Shown: positions 49,278 to 58,303, numbered from the stretch's first letter. The stretch: 64,000 bases of DNA from Chthonomonas sp. UBA2387 (GCA_002343445.1 DDSP01000025.1:115852-179851); one strand, 5' to 3'. A program made the numbers and translations. Notes: generated by a model from the sequence alone, not told the origin.

Positions 49278-50240
49278 CTACGGCATCGCGAACAGGCTCG
49301 GGAAGCCGCCCGTGTGCCAGAACAGCACTCGGCCGCTGAGTTCGCCCCGCTCGGCAAGCCCGACCAGCCCCGCGAACGACTTGGCGCTGTAGACCGGGTC
49401 GAGAAAGATGCCTTCGGCGCGGGCCATGCGATGGATGGCCGCCATCCCGTCGTCGCTGAACACGGCGTAGCCCGGACCGACCCAATCCAGCCAATACTCG
49501 AAATCGCTTTCGCGAAGCCGCTTCTTCTGCCCCGTGATCTTGTCCAAGCCTTCGGCGAGTGGGACGAGCGTCTCCGCCACCAGCCCGGGTTCGGGGTCGC
49601 ACGAAACGCCGATCACGCGTGTGGACGTGCCGTGGAACGCATAGACCAGCCCCGTATGCGTGCTGCCGCTGCTCGTCGCCACTACGATGGTGTCGAACGA
49701 CTGATCGAGTTCCGCCGCCGCTTGGACAAAGCCAAACGCGCCCACCGGCGAAGAACCGCCGATGGGGATGGTCGCGACCTTCCGGCCCGCCGACCGTTCC
49801 TCATCGGCGGCGGTCTCGACAGCATCGAACAACTCGTCCCACGTACCGTCGGGCAAGATGTCCACCTGTGCCCCGAGGAGGTCGTCCAGCATCAGATTGC
49901 CCCCCTTCGAGACCAGGCGGGTTCCGGAGGGTGCCCCGACGGGACCGTCGTAGGGGACGTCCATCGTCACCGCCCGCAGCCGCAACCCGTGCATCGAACA
50001 CGCCGCCGCGAGTTGGCGCACGAAATTGCTCTGCGACGAACCGCACGTGATCACGGTGTCGGCCTCTTGCCGCAGCACGTCGGCGAGCAGGTACTCGATC
50101 TTGCGGCCCTTGTTGCCGCCACCGGCGAACCCCGTCAGGTCGTCCCGCTTGATCCACAGGTCGAGACCCAGTTCCTTACCCATGCGATGCAGTGGGTGGA
50201 CGGGCGTCGGGGCGCAGATCAAGGGCACTTTGGGCAGCAC
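49278..50240 (-). CDS. PLP enzyme, D-cysteine desulfhydrase / ACC deaminase family
   Basis: 320 residues from GTG 50240, which matches the family start (VLPKVPL, then PTPVHPLHRMGKEL). The PLP-binding lysine lies in FAGGGNKGRKIEYLLAD, with the phosphate loop in CGSSQSNFVRQ and a Ser/Gly-rich SSGSTHTGL later. Members either desulfhydrate D-cysteine or deaminate 1-aminocyclopropane-1-carboxylate; the residues that separate them cannot be judged here, and D-cysteine desulfhydrase is the more general guess. The ORF extension to 50390 overlaps the divergent gene and is unlikely. Confidence 0.85.
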   Translation of the reverse strand: MLPKVPLICAPTPVHPLHRMGKELGLDLWIKRDDLTGFAGGGNKGRKIEYLLADVLRQEADTVITCGSSQSNFVRQLAAACSMHGLRLRAVTMDVPYDGPVGAPSGTRLVSKGGNLMLDDLLGAQVDILPDGTWDELFDAVETAADEERSAGRKVATIPIGGSSPVGAFGFVQAAAELDQSFDTIVVATSSGSTHTGLVYAFHGTSTRVIGVSCDPEPGLVAETLVPLAEGLDKITGQKKRLRESDFEYWLDWVGPGYAVFSDDGMAAIHRMARAEGIFLDPVYSAKSFAGLVGLAERGELSGRVLFWHTGGFPSLFAMP

Positions 50241-50389
50241 GCCCGAGGGGATACCCGAGATTTGCCCGGTTCGATGTGCCAGCCGGTGGTTCGACGGGAT
50301 TCCGTGGGACCTCGCGAACCTACCGAAAAGGCTTGAACCCCACTGTGCGATGAAAGGAGTGAGCCTCTCCGCATCGGAGGTGGACAACA

Positions 50390-50866
50390 ATGATCGAGAC
50401 CGTCACAAGAACTCAGGTGGAATACCCGCCGCGAGGCCCAACGGTGACCAATCTGGCCATCGGGTGCAACTGCGGCGTTTGCCCAGCCTGTTCGGCCCGG
50501 GGCGCACGCTTGTTCGAAGCGGTGTCCAAATCGCGTGCCGCCGACTCCACGACGGCGACGCCTCGGCAAGCCGAACCGCCAGAGGCGCGTTACGACCCCA
50601 TTGCCCGACGATTGACCGTTCCCGGGCGCGCGCCCGTCGTTTTGGACTCCTACGCCTCGGACCCCGTGCGCAGCCAGGAAGTCGCGCGCGAAGTGAAGAT
50701 CGCCGCGCTCGCCTACCCGAACCCGTCGCCCGACGATCGGCAGGCAGTGGCCGACGCCGAGAAAATGGCGCGTTTGGCGAGGATCGCCATGGCCAAGCAA
50801 GACCACATCCGGCAGGCCTTTCAGCCGCAAGCCGAGCCCGAGCCGGCTCTGGACGCGTTCCTTTGA
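50390..50866 (+). CDS. Small protein with CxCxxCxxC motif
   Basis: 158 residues of unknown function. GGAGGTGG precedes the ATG. Near residue 26 is CNCGVCPACSARG, a four-cysteine knot suited to zinc or Fe-S binding. The middle is variable (Ala/Pro/Thr). The second half is helical with YDPIARRLTVPG, IAALAYPNPSPDDRQAVADA and a Met/Ala/Arg helix. That part recalls the conserved half of SprA-related putative metalloproteases (Y-P-x-P), but no HExxH is present. It is convergent with the next gene, 1 base apart. Confidence 0.6.
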   Translation: MIETVTRTQVEYPPRGPTVTNLAIGCNCGVCPACSARGARLFEAVSKSRAADSTTATPRQAEPPEARYDPIARRLTVPGRAPVVLDSYASDPVRSQEVAREVKIAALAYPNPSPDDRQAVADAEKMARLARIAMAKQDHIRQAFQPQAEPEPALDAFL

Positions 50867-50867
50867 G

Positions 50868-51677
50868 CTAGGCCTTGCCCGCGAGGAAGCCGCGCACGAA
50901 GCCGATGCACTGGGCGACGTCGGGGAGTGAAGCGTCCCAGTTGTGCTCGTATTCGACGCTCAGGCTCCCCGTGAAGCCGATGGCCTGCAGTTCGGCGAGC
51001 ACGGCGGCTATTTCGGAAACGCCCGTGCCGTAGGGCACATCGTGCCCGCCGCGTGTGAACTCGTGCAGGTCCTTGAGGTGGCTGCTGACCACTCTGCCCT
51101 TCAGCGCCTTCAAAGCTTCCACAGGCTTGATGCCCGAGCGCACCCAGTGCCCCGTATCGGCGCACGCCCCGATGCGAACGTCTCTGTCCTTGACCAGCTC
51201 GTACACATACGCCGGGTCCCAAACCTTGTAGTTCTCGTCGTTCGGGCGGCGCGGGTGGTTGTGGTAGCCGACCTTGAGGTCGAACTCCTTGACCATCGCT
51301 TCCGCCGTCGCGATCGCTTCGGTGGATTCGGTGTTGATGATCTGGATGCCCAGCGACTTGGCCCAGGCGAACAGCTTGCGCGCCTCGCTGGCGTCTTGGC
51401 TGATGCCCGTTACGCCGAACGCGATGGCGCGCACCTTGTGCTTCTCGAGGTGCTCGGCCAATCGCTTGGTCGCGGCGTCGCCCATTTCCGGCCCGACCTT
51501 GACGTCTTCGCCGGCGACCATGGTCTGACCTGGGTACAGCTCGATGAACGAGGCGCCCGCTTGAGCGGTCTTCTCGATGGCCTCGAACGTCGAAAACCGG
51601 TTGAAGGTCCAGGCTTGGACGGTGATGTTGAATCCTCCGGAGGAGGCCAGAAGTGCGGCGGCTGCGATGACGGTCAT
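50868..51677 (-). CDS. Exported sugar-phosphate isomerase/epimerase-like TIM barrel
   Basis: 269 residues of the xylose-isomerase-like (AP endonuclease 2) TIM-barrel family. A short leader (MTVIAAAALLASSGG) suggests export. Metal-binding residues are spread as in the family: Glu in FIELYPG, His in VGYHNHPRRP, Asp/His in CADTGHW, His in SSHLKDLHE and Glu in SVEYEHNW. It probably epimerises or isomerises a sugar or inositol derivative; exported versions are common in Planctomycetes-like genomes. Its ATG overlaps the metK stop (ATGA). Confidence 0.88.
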   Translation of the reverse strand: MTVIAAAALLASSGGFNITVQAWTFNRFSTFEAIEKTAQAGASFIELYPGQTMVAGEDVKVGPEMGDAATKRLAEHLEKHKVRAIAFGVTGISQDASEARKLFAWAKSLGIQIINTESTEAIATAEAMVKEFDLKVGYHNHPRRPNDENYKVWDPAYVYELVKDRDVRIGACADTGHWVRSGIKPVEALKALKGRVVSSHLKDLHEFTRGGHDVPYGTGVSEIAAVLAELQAIGFTGSLSVEYEHNWDASLPDVAQCIGFVRGFLAGKA

Positions 51678-52813
51678 TTCAATCTCTCGGCGTCGGAAGT
51701 GCGTTCCCAGGTGAAGCCGCGGTGACCGAAGTGGCCGTTGCGGGCGGTCGGAAGATACTTGACTTTCTCAGGGTTGCGAAGCGACAGGTGCTCGATGATC
51801 CCCTTCGGAGACAGGTCGAACGCATCGCGCACCTTCTTCTCGATCTTCTCGGGGTCTTCGTGCTCGGTGCCGAACGTCTCCACGGCGATGGCCACGGGTT
51901 GGGCGACACCGATAGCGTAAGCGAGCGTGATCTGCGCCTTGTCGGCAAGCCCTGCGGCGACGATGCACTTGGCCACGTGACGGGCCATGTAGGCGGCTGA
52001 GCGATCCACCTTGGTCGGGTCCTTGCCGCTGAACGCGCCTCCTCCGTGGGGGCACAGCCCACCGTAGGTGTCCACGATGATCTTGCGCCCGGTCAGGCCG
52101 GTGTCGCCTTGCGGCCCGCCGATCTCGAAGGCGCCCGTCGGGTTGATGTGCAGGTCCGGGGTGCCGTCCACGTACTCGGCGAACTCCTTGAGCACGGGGT
52201 CGATGATGTGCGTCTTGACCTTCTCGCGCACCTCGACTTGTTCCTTCGTGGGGCCGTGCTGTTGCGAAAGAACGACGGTCTCGATGCGCTTGGCGCGGCC
52301 GTCTTCGTAACGGACCGAGACCTGACTCTTGGCATCGGGCCGAAAGCCGAGGCTGGGGTGCTTCTTGCGCACGTCTGCGGCGACGGCGGTCAAGCGGTGC
52401 GCGATGGCGATGGGCAGCGGCATGAGCTCGACCGTCTCGTTGGTCGCCATGCCGAACATCATGCCTTGGTCGCCCGCGCCGCCCGTGTCCACGCCTTGGG
52501 CGATATGGGCGGATTGCTCCTGGATCGCGACGAGCACGCCGCACGTGTTGCCGTCGAAGCCAAGGTCGGTGTCGGTGTATCCAACCTCCTTGACGACGTT
52601 CCGAACGGTCTGGGCGATGTCCACATAGCCGTCCACGGTGACTTCGCCGGCGATGACGGCGAGCCCGCGGGTGAGCAGGGTTTCAACGGCGACTCGGGCT
52701 TGGGGGTCTTGGGCGAGGAATTCGTCGAGGAGCGCGTCGGAAATCTGGTCTGCGAGCTTGTCGGGGTGCCCTTCGCTGACGCTTTCCGAGGTGTAGATGG
52801 TGGTTCGGGGCAT
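51674..52813 (-). CDS. metK: S-adenosylmethionine synthetase
   Basis: 379 residues. It makes SAM from methionine and ATP. Motifs: GHPDKLADQISDALLDEFL, AGDQGMMFG (ATP site), GGGAFSGKDPTKVDRSAAYM (P-loop-like) and the Lys/Asp residues for two Mg and K. Length and order are normal. TATCCT at 52829-52834 gives a leader of only about 9 nt. I saw no SAM-box or SAH-type riboswitch in the 150-base upstream gap. It is translationally coupled to the downstream TIM-barrel gene, an unusual partner. Confidence 0.97.
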   Translation of the reverse strand: MPRTTIYTSESVSEGHPDKLADQISDALLDEFLAQDPQARVAVETLLTRGLAVIAGEVTVDGYVDIAQTVRNVVKEVGYTDTDLGFDGNTCGVLVAIQEQSAHIAQGVDTGGAGDQGMMFGMATNETVELMPLPIAIAHRLTAVAADVRKKHPSLGFRPDAKSQVSVRYEDGRAKRIETVVLSQQHGPTKEQVEVREKVKTHIIDPVLKEFAEYVDGTPDLHINPTGAFEIGGPQGDTGLTGRKIIVDTYGGLCPHGGGAFSGKDPTKVDRSAAYMARHVAKCIVAAGLADKAQITLAYAIGVAQPVAIAVETFGTEHEDPEKIEKKVRDAFDLSPKGIIEHLSLRNPEKVKYLPTARNGHFGHRGFTWERTSDAERLK

Positions 52814-52828
52814 TGGAATTCGCCCGTG

Positions 52829-52834
52829 AGGATA
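52829..52834 (-). promoter_or_regulatory. Possible -10 box TATCCT for metK
   Basis: It lies 15 nt before the ATG on the minus strand. The rest of the 150-base gap holds nothing I recognise. Confidence 0.4.
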
Positions 52835-52963
52835 CCCGCCTGGGGTGGATGGCCCTGAGTTCAGGGGTCGAAGGGCAGGCGTTCGAGCAAGACCGTTGCG
52901 TCGTTGTTCGGCACGTGCCGCTAGTCGCTCAAGACCGAAACCACACCTCTTTGAGGGGCTCCC

Positions 52964-53875
52964 CTACGTCCGATCGCCGAATTCCAGCCAGCGCAACTCC
53001 TCAGGGGTGAGCGAGAGGTCCACGGCGTCGCATGCTTGAGCCACCTCGTCCACCGTGTTGCAGCCCACCAACGCCCACACGGGGAACGGCTGATTGAGGG
53101 TCCAGGCCAGGGCCAATTGGGTCGGCGAACAGCCCTTCTCGGCGGCCATTCCCTCGAGTCGAGCCTTGCGACGGTCGTTCTCCTCGTTGTGGTAGACGCG
53201 GCGCACGTCGTCCGAATCCACACCCGCAAAGAACCCGCCGCCCACGCTGGACCAAGAGAACAGAGGGAACTGGGTCGCCTCGTGCCACGCCAGCCCCTCG
53301 GCGTCAATGGTCACGCATCCCGCCCACATGGGCTCGTTGACCGTAGCCAGCGAGAGGTTGGGGTTGTTCAGCGATGGCCCCTGCCAGCCCTTCGCCTCGG
53401 CGATCGCGAGGGCCTCGCGCGTGCGGTCGAGCGACCAGTTGGACCCTCCAAACGCGTGCATCCGACCTTCGGCGATGTGCTCGTTCAGCCGCTGAAGGAT
53501 GGGCTCCAAGGGGTACTCGGGGTTGTCGCGGTGGAACACCCAGATGTCTACATGGTCGGTCTGCAGGTTCGCGAGGTTTTCAAGCAGGTCGTTGTCGAGG
53601 TCTTCGGGGGTGAACCTGGGCTTGCCGTAGGGGTGGCACCCCTTGTCGAGGCAGACCATTCGATCGCGGCAGCCATGCTTGGCCATCCAGTTGCCGAACA
53701 CTCGGGTGCAGCGGCCGCTGTAGTAGATGTGGGCCGTATCCACCGCGTTGCCGCCCCGGGCCACGAAGGCGTCGAGCAACGCGTCCGCTTTGGCTTGGTC
53801 GTCGCCGAAGGGCACGCTGCCCAGCACGATCTTGGAAACATCCTTGTCGAGTCCGCTCACACGTCCGTAGCGCAT
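52964..53875 (-). CDS. Aldo/keto reductase
   Basis: 303 residues of the NADPH-dependent AKR barrel. The catalytic tetrad is present: Asp and Tyr in VDTAHIYYSG, Lys in VCLDKGCHP and His in WVFHRDN. The C-terminal part binds the cofactor (ALVGCNTVDEVAQ). The substrate is unknown, probably a sugar or small carbonyl. The ATG lies 7 nt after CACAAT without an SD; the upstream GTG at 53914 would run through that promoter. Confidence 0.93.
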   Translation of the reverse strand: MRYGRVSGLDKDVSKIVLGSVPFGDDQAKADALLDAFVARGGNAVDTAHIYYSGRCTRVFGNWMAKHGCRDRMVCLDKGCHPYGKPRFTPEDLDNDLLENLANLQTDHVDIWVFHRDNPEYPLEPILQRLNEHIAEGRMHAFGGSNWSLDRTREALAIAEAKGWQGPSLNNPNLSLATVNEPMWAGCVTIDAEGLAWHEATQFPLFSWSSVGGGFFAGVDSDDVRRVYHNEENDRRKARLEGMAAEKGCSPTQLALAWTLNQPFPVWALVGCNTVDEVAQACDAVDLSLTPEELRWLEFGDRT

Positions 53876-53882
53876 CGGTCCT

Positions 53883-53888
53883 ATTGTG
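53883..53888 (-). promoter_or_regulatory. -10 box CACAAT, leaderless aldo/keto reductase mRNA
   Basis: Exactly 7 nt before the ATG, identical in sequence and spacing to the box before the osmC-like gene. Confidence 0.6.
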
Positions 53889-53895
53889 ACCCGCT

Positions 53896-55083
53896 TCAGG
53901 CACCGCCGAGCCACGCCGAGACCGGTTGACTCAGGAAGACCTCCAAAGGCAACCCATCGGAGCCCAGCGCTAGGGGTCGGGCCGACGGATGCGCCCGGAC
54001 AAAGGCTGCCAAACCCGAATGCCCTTCGGTTCGACCGGTCTTCACCTCGATGCCGACGAGGTGTTTTCCAGCGGACACGACAAAGTCCACTTCCTGATCA
54101 CGCTCCCTCCAGTACGAGACCTTGCAGATGCCCTCGAACTCGGCATTCGCCAAGTGGGCACCGACCGCGGATTCGGCGAGGCGGCCCCAAAGTCGGGCAT
54201 CTGCGGTCGCCTCTTCGAGCGTCAAGCCGAGCGTCGCGCTCATGAGGGCTGTGTTCATCACCTGGAGTTTCGGGCTGGACGCACGCTGGCGGACCAGGTG
54301 CCCCGAGTACTTGGGCAGACCTCGAAGCATGCCTGCACTTTCCAGCAGGTCCAGGTAATGCGCGAGCGTCGTGGTGTTGCCTGCATCCTGAAGTTGGCCT
54401 TGCATCTTCGTGTACGACAACTCCTGGCCTGAGTAGCGGCAGCCCAATTCGAACAGGCGGCGAAGCAGCACCGGCTTGTCCACACGGGACATCAGCAACA
54501 CATCCCGCGAGATCGTGGTCTCGACCAGCGAGTCGAGCACGTACCGTCTCCAACGCTCGGGCGTCTCGATCAGCGCAGCCGCACCGGGATAGGCACCGTA
54601 GAAGATGTACTGTTCTAAGGTCAGCCCAAAGGTCGCTTTCATTTCCCCATACGCCCAGTGGGGAACGCGGACCGTTTCGAAGCGGCCAGCCAGGCTTTCA
54701 GACAGTCCCTTTTGAACCAGGAGGGGCGCCGAACCAAGGACGACCACCTTGAGGGGTCGCCCTTCTCGGGTGTCATCGTCCCAAAGCCGCTTGACCGTCT
54801 CGGACCAGTCGGGGACCTTCTGGATCTCGTCAACGACCAGCAGTTCCGAAGTCTGCCTCGCGACCTCCCATTGCGCCGCGAGCCAATGGTGCCCCCGCAA
54901 GGTGGGTTCGTCGGCGCTGACGACGTGCGCGGCCAAGCCGCTTGCTTTCACGGCATGCTGAACCAGCGTCGTCTTGCCGACTTGGCGCGGACCGACCACG
55001 GCCTGAATGAACCGCCTGGGCTCGCTCAAGCGCTGGGCCATCACAGACGCAAGGCTTCTGGGTGGGGCTGACAAATTACTCAA
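53896..55083 (-). CDS. AAA ATPase with DUF4143 C-terminal domain
   Basis: 395 residues. The AAA_14 domain has Walker A GPRQVGKTTLVQ, Walker B LLVVDEIQKVPDW and the sensor VVLGSAP. DUF4143 (about 195-395) ends in a PD-(D/E)xK-like nuclease-fold pattern (DQEVDFVV...LVGIEVKTG). Such proteins spread widely between genomes; their role is unclear, possibly in defence or DNA handling. The TTG start lies inside the first 22-bp palindrome. A TTG at 55074 or ATG at 55041 are alternatives. Confidence 0.9.
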   Translation of the reverse strand: MSNLSAPPRSLASVMAQRLSEPRRFIQAVVGPRQVGKTTLVQHAVKASGLAAHVVSADEPTLRGHHWLAAQWEVARQTSELLVVDEIQKVPDWSETVKRLWDDDTREGRPLKVVVLGSAPLLVQKGLSESLAGRFETVRVPHWAYGEMKATFGLTLEQYIFYGAYPGAAALIETPERWRRYVLDSLVETTISRDVLLMSRVDKPVLLRRLFELGCRYSGQELSYTKMQGQLQDAGNTTTLAHYLDLLESAGMLRGLPKYSGHLVRQRASSPKLQVMNTALMSATLGLTLEEATADARLWGRLAESAVGAHLANAEFEGICKVSYWRERDQEVDFVVSAGKHLVGIEVKTGRTEGHSGLAAFVRAHPSARPLALGSDGLPLEVFLSQPVSAWLGGA

Positions 55084-55118
55084 TGTCCTGAGTAATATTA
55101 CTCAATGCGTTGAGTAAT
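55075..55118. promoter_or_regulatory. Two adjacent 22-bp palindromes ATTACTCA-N6-TGAGTAAT
   Basis: 55075-55096 and 55097-55118 are back-to-back copies, each a perfect 8-bp inverted repeat around 6 bases (ATGTCC and ATGCGT). They cover the proposed TTG start of the DUF4143 ATPase and its upstream region. They are far more AT-rich than the surrounding DNA. They may be an operator pair for a dimeric repressor or a recognition site tied to that gene. Confidence 0.85.
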
Positions 55119-55195
55119 TTGCCATCGCCAGTCTCAAGCCCCGACCTGGCCAGCGTCTCAGGATGCCGGCTCAGGGCCAGAATCCCTCGGAACGC

Positions 55196-55201
55196 TATAC
55201 T
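55196..55201 (+). promoter_or_regulatory. -10 box TATACT, leaderless DUF255 gene
   Basis: It ends 5 nt before the ATG at 55207, so transcription would start at the codon itself. There is no SD. Confidence 0.7.
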
Positions 55202-55206
55202 TCCCC

Positions 55207-57408
55207 ATGCCCAACCGCTTGGCGAACGAGACCTCGCCTTACCTGCTCCAACACAAGGACAACCCCGTGGACTGGTTCCCGTGGGGGCAGGAGGCGTTCA
55301 CGCGCGCCATGCTCGAAGACAAGCCCGTCTTCCTTTCGGTCGGCTACGCCTCCTGCCATTGGTGCCACGTCATGGAGCACGAGTCGTTCGCCGACGAAGA
55401 AGTCGCCGCCATCCTCAACGAGCACTTCGTCTGCGTCAAAGTGGACCGCGAGGAGCGCCCCGATATCGACGACGCCTACATGACCGCCGTTCACCTGATG
55501 TCCGGTCGGGGCGGGTGGCCGATGACTCTGATTCTGACCCCCCAGAAGAAGCCGTTCGTCGCCGGGACGTACTTCCCCAAGCTAGACCGAGGGCAGGTCC
55601 CCGGCCTGATGACGCTCGCCCGAGGGGTCGCTCAGGCGTGGCAGGTGCAACGCGAGGAGATCGAACGCTCGGCCCAGGAGATTGACGGTGCGCTGCGCCA
55701 GGCCATGGCCCGCACGCTCCCGCCCGAGACCGAGGCCCAGCTCGACACGCGCCTCATCGAAGCTGCCGTCGGCGCGTTCGCTTCCGAGTACGACCAGGAG
55801 CACCATGGTTTCGGCAGTGCCCCCAAGTTCCCGCCGCACACGGCCATCGAACTTCTCACGAACGTCGCCTTGATGGACGACTTGGGCAGCGAGCCTCGCC
55901 AGATCGCGATGGGCATGTCCGTGCTGACTCTGGCCGCGATGTGCCTCGGAGGCATCCACGACCACGTGGGCGGCGGCTTCCACCGCTACGCCACGGACGC
56001 GAACTGGCACCTGCCTCACTTCGAGAAGATGCTGAGCGACAACGCGCTCATGTTGACGAACCTCGCGACGGCCGCCGAACTCCTGCGGGGCAACGACGAT
56101 CACCTGTCCAGCCTTTTCCGTCGCGCCGCCGACGGCATCGTGCATTGGATGGAGACCGAGATGATGTCCCCCGAAGGCTTGTTCTACTCGGCGCTGGATG
56201 CCGACAGCGAGGGCCACGAGGGCGCGTACTACGTGTGGACCGAGGCCGAGATCAAGGGAGCCCTACTGGATCGCTGGGAGCCGTTTGCCCGGGCGTATGG
56301 CGTCGAGGCGGGCGGCAACTTCCTCGACGAAGCCACGCGTCAGCGGACCGGCGCCAACGTGCTGCATCTGGTCGAGGACGACGGAGGCGCGTTCGCATCG
56401 GACCTTCAACGGCTGCGAACCTCCCGGGAACGGCGTCCTCGCCCGGCACTCGACGACAAAGTGCTGGTCGGCTTGAACGGCCTGGCGATCCGGGGCTTGC
56501 TTCGCGCGGGGCGTCCGGACCTGGCCACGCGTTGCGCGGAGGCGCTGCTCGAGATCGTCCGGGTGTACGAGGAGGTCCCCCGCCAGTTCGCTCAGGGCAA
56601 AGCGTCGGGGCACGGTTACCTGGAAGATTACGCCGCTTTGGCCCTCGCGATGTTCGAGTTGGGTTTTGTCACCGAGGACTTGCGCTACATCGACCTCGGC
56701 ACCTACTTCACCGACCAGATGATGTCCCGCTTCTACGACGAAGAGGCTGGCGGGTTCTTCTCGACCAGTTCGAAGCACGAGGCCCTGTTCGGACGCATGA
56801 AGCCCGTGTTCGACCAGCCTGTGCCAAGCGGCAACGCCATGGCAATGCAATGCCTGGTGTATGCGCGCAAGGCCGAGCAACTGGATCAGTCGGCAACGGC
56901 CCTGCTGCCTTGGGTGCTACGTGCACCGACGTCCTGCGCAGGTCTCCTTTCGGCGATGACGGTCTTTGCCGGCGCTTCTGTCGAAGAATCCGCCCCGGAC
57001 GAGGTGGAACCAGAAGGCGCGACCGAGGTGCAAGACCTGCTTACCATCCGCATCGCCGAGGTCACGGGTCGTTTGGCTTCGCGCGAACTGGTGGCAGGCG
57101 CTGACGGCTGGGCTCACGGGGCGGTCGAACTCGACATACCGGACGGGTTGCACCTGTACGCGAACCCTGCGCCGGATCGTTGGTCCACGGCCACCAAGTT
57201 GACGATCGTGCCCGTTCGTTCGCGGGTCGAATACCCCGAGTCGGGTGATGGCATGTATCGGGGCGCTCTCAGGATCCCGTATTCGGTGTGCTTGGAATCC
57301 GGCGAGTCGGGCGCGGATTACGAGGTCGAGGTCACGATCCAGGAGTGCACCGACTCCGAGTGCCGCGAGGCACGCACGATGCGGTTCTCCGGCCTGGTCG
57401 TCCGCTGA
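55207..57408 (+). CDS. DUF255 thioredoxin-like protein fused to a DsbD-alpha-like domain
   Basis: 733 residues. Residues 1-165 are the DUF255 thioredoxin fold of the YyaL/SPATA20 family: NETSPYLLQHKDNPVDW, then the redox motif CHWCHVM (Cys50, Cys53) and GGWPMTLILTP. Residues 190-600 form an (alpha/alpha)6-type barrel (HDHVGGGFHRYATD, LPHFEKMLSDNA, SALDADSEGHEG). After an acidic linker the last 115 residues resemble the DsbD N-terminal domain: GLHLYANP, IPYSVCLESGE and a final Cys pair in ECTDSEC. The start has no signal peptide, so the protein should stay in the cytoplasm, which is odd for a DsbD-like domain. Confidence 0.9.
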   Translation: MPNRLANETSPYLLQHKDNPVDWFPWGQEAFTRAMLEDKPVFLSVGYASCHWCHVMEHESFADEEVAAILNEHFVCVKVDREERPDIDDAYMTAVHLMSGRGGWPMTLILTPQKKPFVAGTYFPKLDRGQVPGLMTLARGVAQAWQVQREEIERSAQEIDGALRQAMARTLPPETEAQLDTRLIEAAVGAFASEYDQEHHGFGSAPKFPPHTAIELLTNVALMDDLGSEPRQIAMGMSVLTLAAMCLGGIHDHVGGGFHRYATDANWHLPHFEKMLSDNALMLTNLATAAELLRGNDDHLSSLFRRAADGIVHWMETEMMSPEGLFYSALDADSEGHEGAYYVWTEAEIKGALLDRWEPFARAYGVEAGGNFLDEATRQRTGANVLHLVEDDGGAFASDLQRLRTSRERRPRPALDDKVLVGLNGLAIRGLLRAGRPDLATRCAEALLEIVRVYEEVPRQFAQGKASGHGYLEDYAALALAMFELGFVTEDLRYIDLGTYFTDQMMSRFYDEEAGGFFSTSSKHEALFGRMKPVFDQPVPSGNAMAMQCLVYARKAEQLDQSATALLPWVLRAPTSCAGLLSAMTVFAGASVEESAPDEVEPEGATEVQDLLTIRIAEVTGRLASRELVAGADGWAHGAVELDIPDGLHLYANPAPDRWSTATKLTIVPVRSRVEYPESGDGMYRGALRIPYSVCLESGESGADYEVEVTIQECTDSECREARTMRFSGLVVR

Positions 57409-57436
57409 TCCGGCTACGGTCCGATGAGGCACCTGA

Positions 57437-58303
57437 ATGGGCCAAACTGATCCCATGCCCGCCCAACTCCTCGGCGCCCATATGTCCACCAAGAACGGCA
57501 TCGGTCAAGCCGTCCGCGATGGCAAAGCCATCGGTTGCACGGCCATCCAGGTGTTCACGGCCAGCCCGAGGATGTGGAAGGCCAAGGCCGTGACCCAAGA
57601 GATGGTCGCCGACTTGAACAAGGCTCGCGCCGAGACGGGCATCGAGGCCATCGTGAGCCACGACAGCTATCTGGTCAACCTTTGCGCTCCGACCCCCGAG
57701 ATCCGCGACAAGAGCTACGAATCGTTGCGCGACGAACTCATCCGCTGCTCGCTGCTGGGCATCCCGTACGTCGTGTCCCACATGGGCTCGGCCAAGGACC
57801 AGACGGAGGACGATGCCCTGAAGACCACCGCAGCCCAAGCCTTGCGCCTGCTCGACGAGACGCCCGACAACGTGATGCTGCTCATGGAAACCACCGCAGG
57901 GCAGGGCTCGTCGCTCAACTACCGCTTCGAGCACCTCCGCACACTGCTCGACCTGTGCCACGGGCACCCCAGGCTCGGCGTGTGTCTCGACACGTGCCAC
58001 ATCTTTGCGGCTGGCTACGATATCCGCGAAGAAGAAGGCTACGAGCTGACGTTTCTCGGCTTCGACGCGATGGTCGGGCTGGGACGGCTGAAGGCGATCC
58101 ACTGCAACGACAGCATGAAGCCGTTGGGCTCGAAGCTGGACCGGCACGAACACATCGGGCAGGGACTGATCGGCGAAGGCGCGTTCCGCCGACTGGTGAA
58201 CGATCCTCGCTTCGAGACGACGCCGATTCTGCTGGAAACCAACGAGGCCGAGACGATGCACCGCGTCAACCTGGAACGGCTGCGGAACTTCATCTCGGCC
58301 TGA
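57437..58303 (+). CDS. nfo: Endonuclease IV (AP endonuclease)
   Basis: About 288 residues. It cuts DNA at abasic sites in base excision repair. The family pattern is clear: LGAHMSTKNGIGQAVRDG, SHDSYLVNL, METTAGQGSS (Glu, metal), CLDTCHIFAAGYD, HCNDSMKPLGSKLDRHEHIG and PILLET at the end. These hold the His/Asp/Glu ligands of three zinc ions. ATG 57437 has GATGAGG upstream; ATG 57455 (MPAQLLGAH) would begin exactly at the conserved region and is equally possible. Confidence 0.95.
   Translation: MGQTDPMPAQLLGAHMSTKNGIGQAVRDGKAIGCTAIQVFTASPRMWKAKAVTQEMVADLNKARAETGIEAIVSHDSYLVNLCAPTPEIRDKSYESLRDELIRCSLLGIPYVVSHMGSAKDQTEDDALKTTAAQALRLLDETPDNVMLLMETTAGQGSSLNYRFEHLRTLLDLCHGHPRLGVCLDTCHIFAAGYDIREEEGYELTFLGFDAMVGLGRLKAIHCNDSMKPLGSKLDRHEHIGQGLIGEGAFRRLVNDPRFETTPILLETNEAETMHRVNLERLRNFISA

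Noticed and set aside
47121..50336. A 1071-codon open frame on the plus strand
   Set aside because: It runs antisense to three well-supported genes (the large carbohydrate-active-like protein, DUF554 and the PLP enzyme). Its composition (Arg, Gln, His, Gly-rich) is typical of an antisense shadow in GC-rich DNA.
52814..52963. A SAM-responsive riboswitch upstream of metK
   Set aside because: No SAM-box, SAM-II or SAH core sequence could be found; only a possible -10 hexamer is visible.
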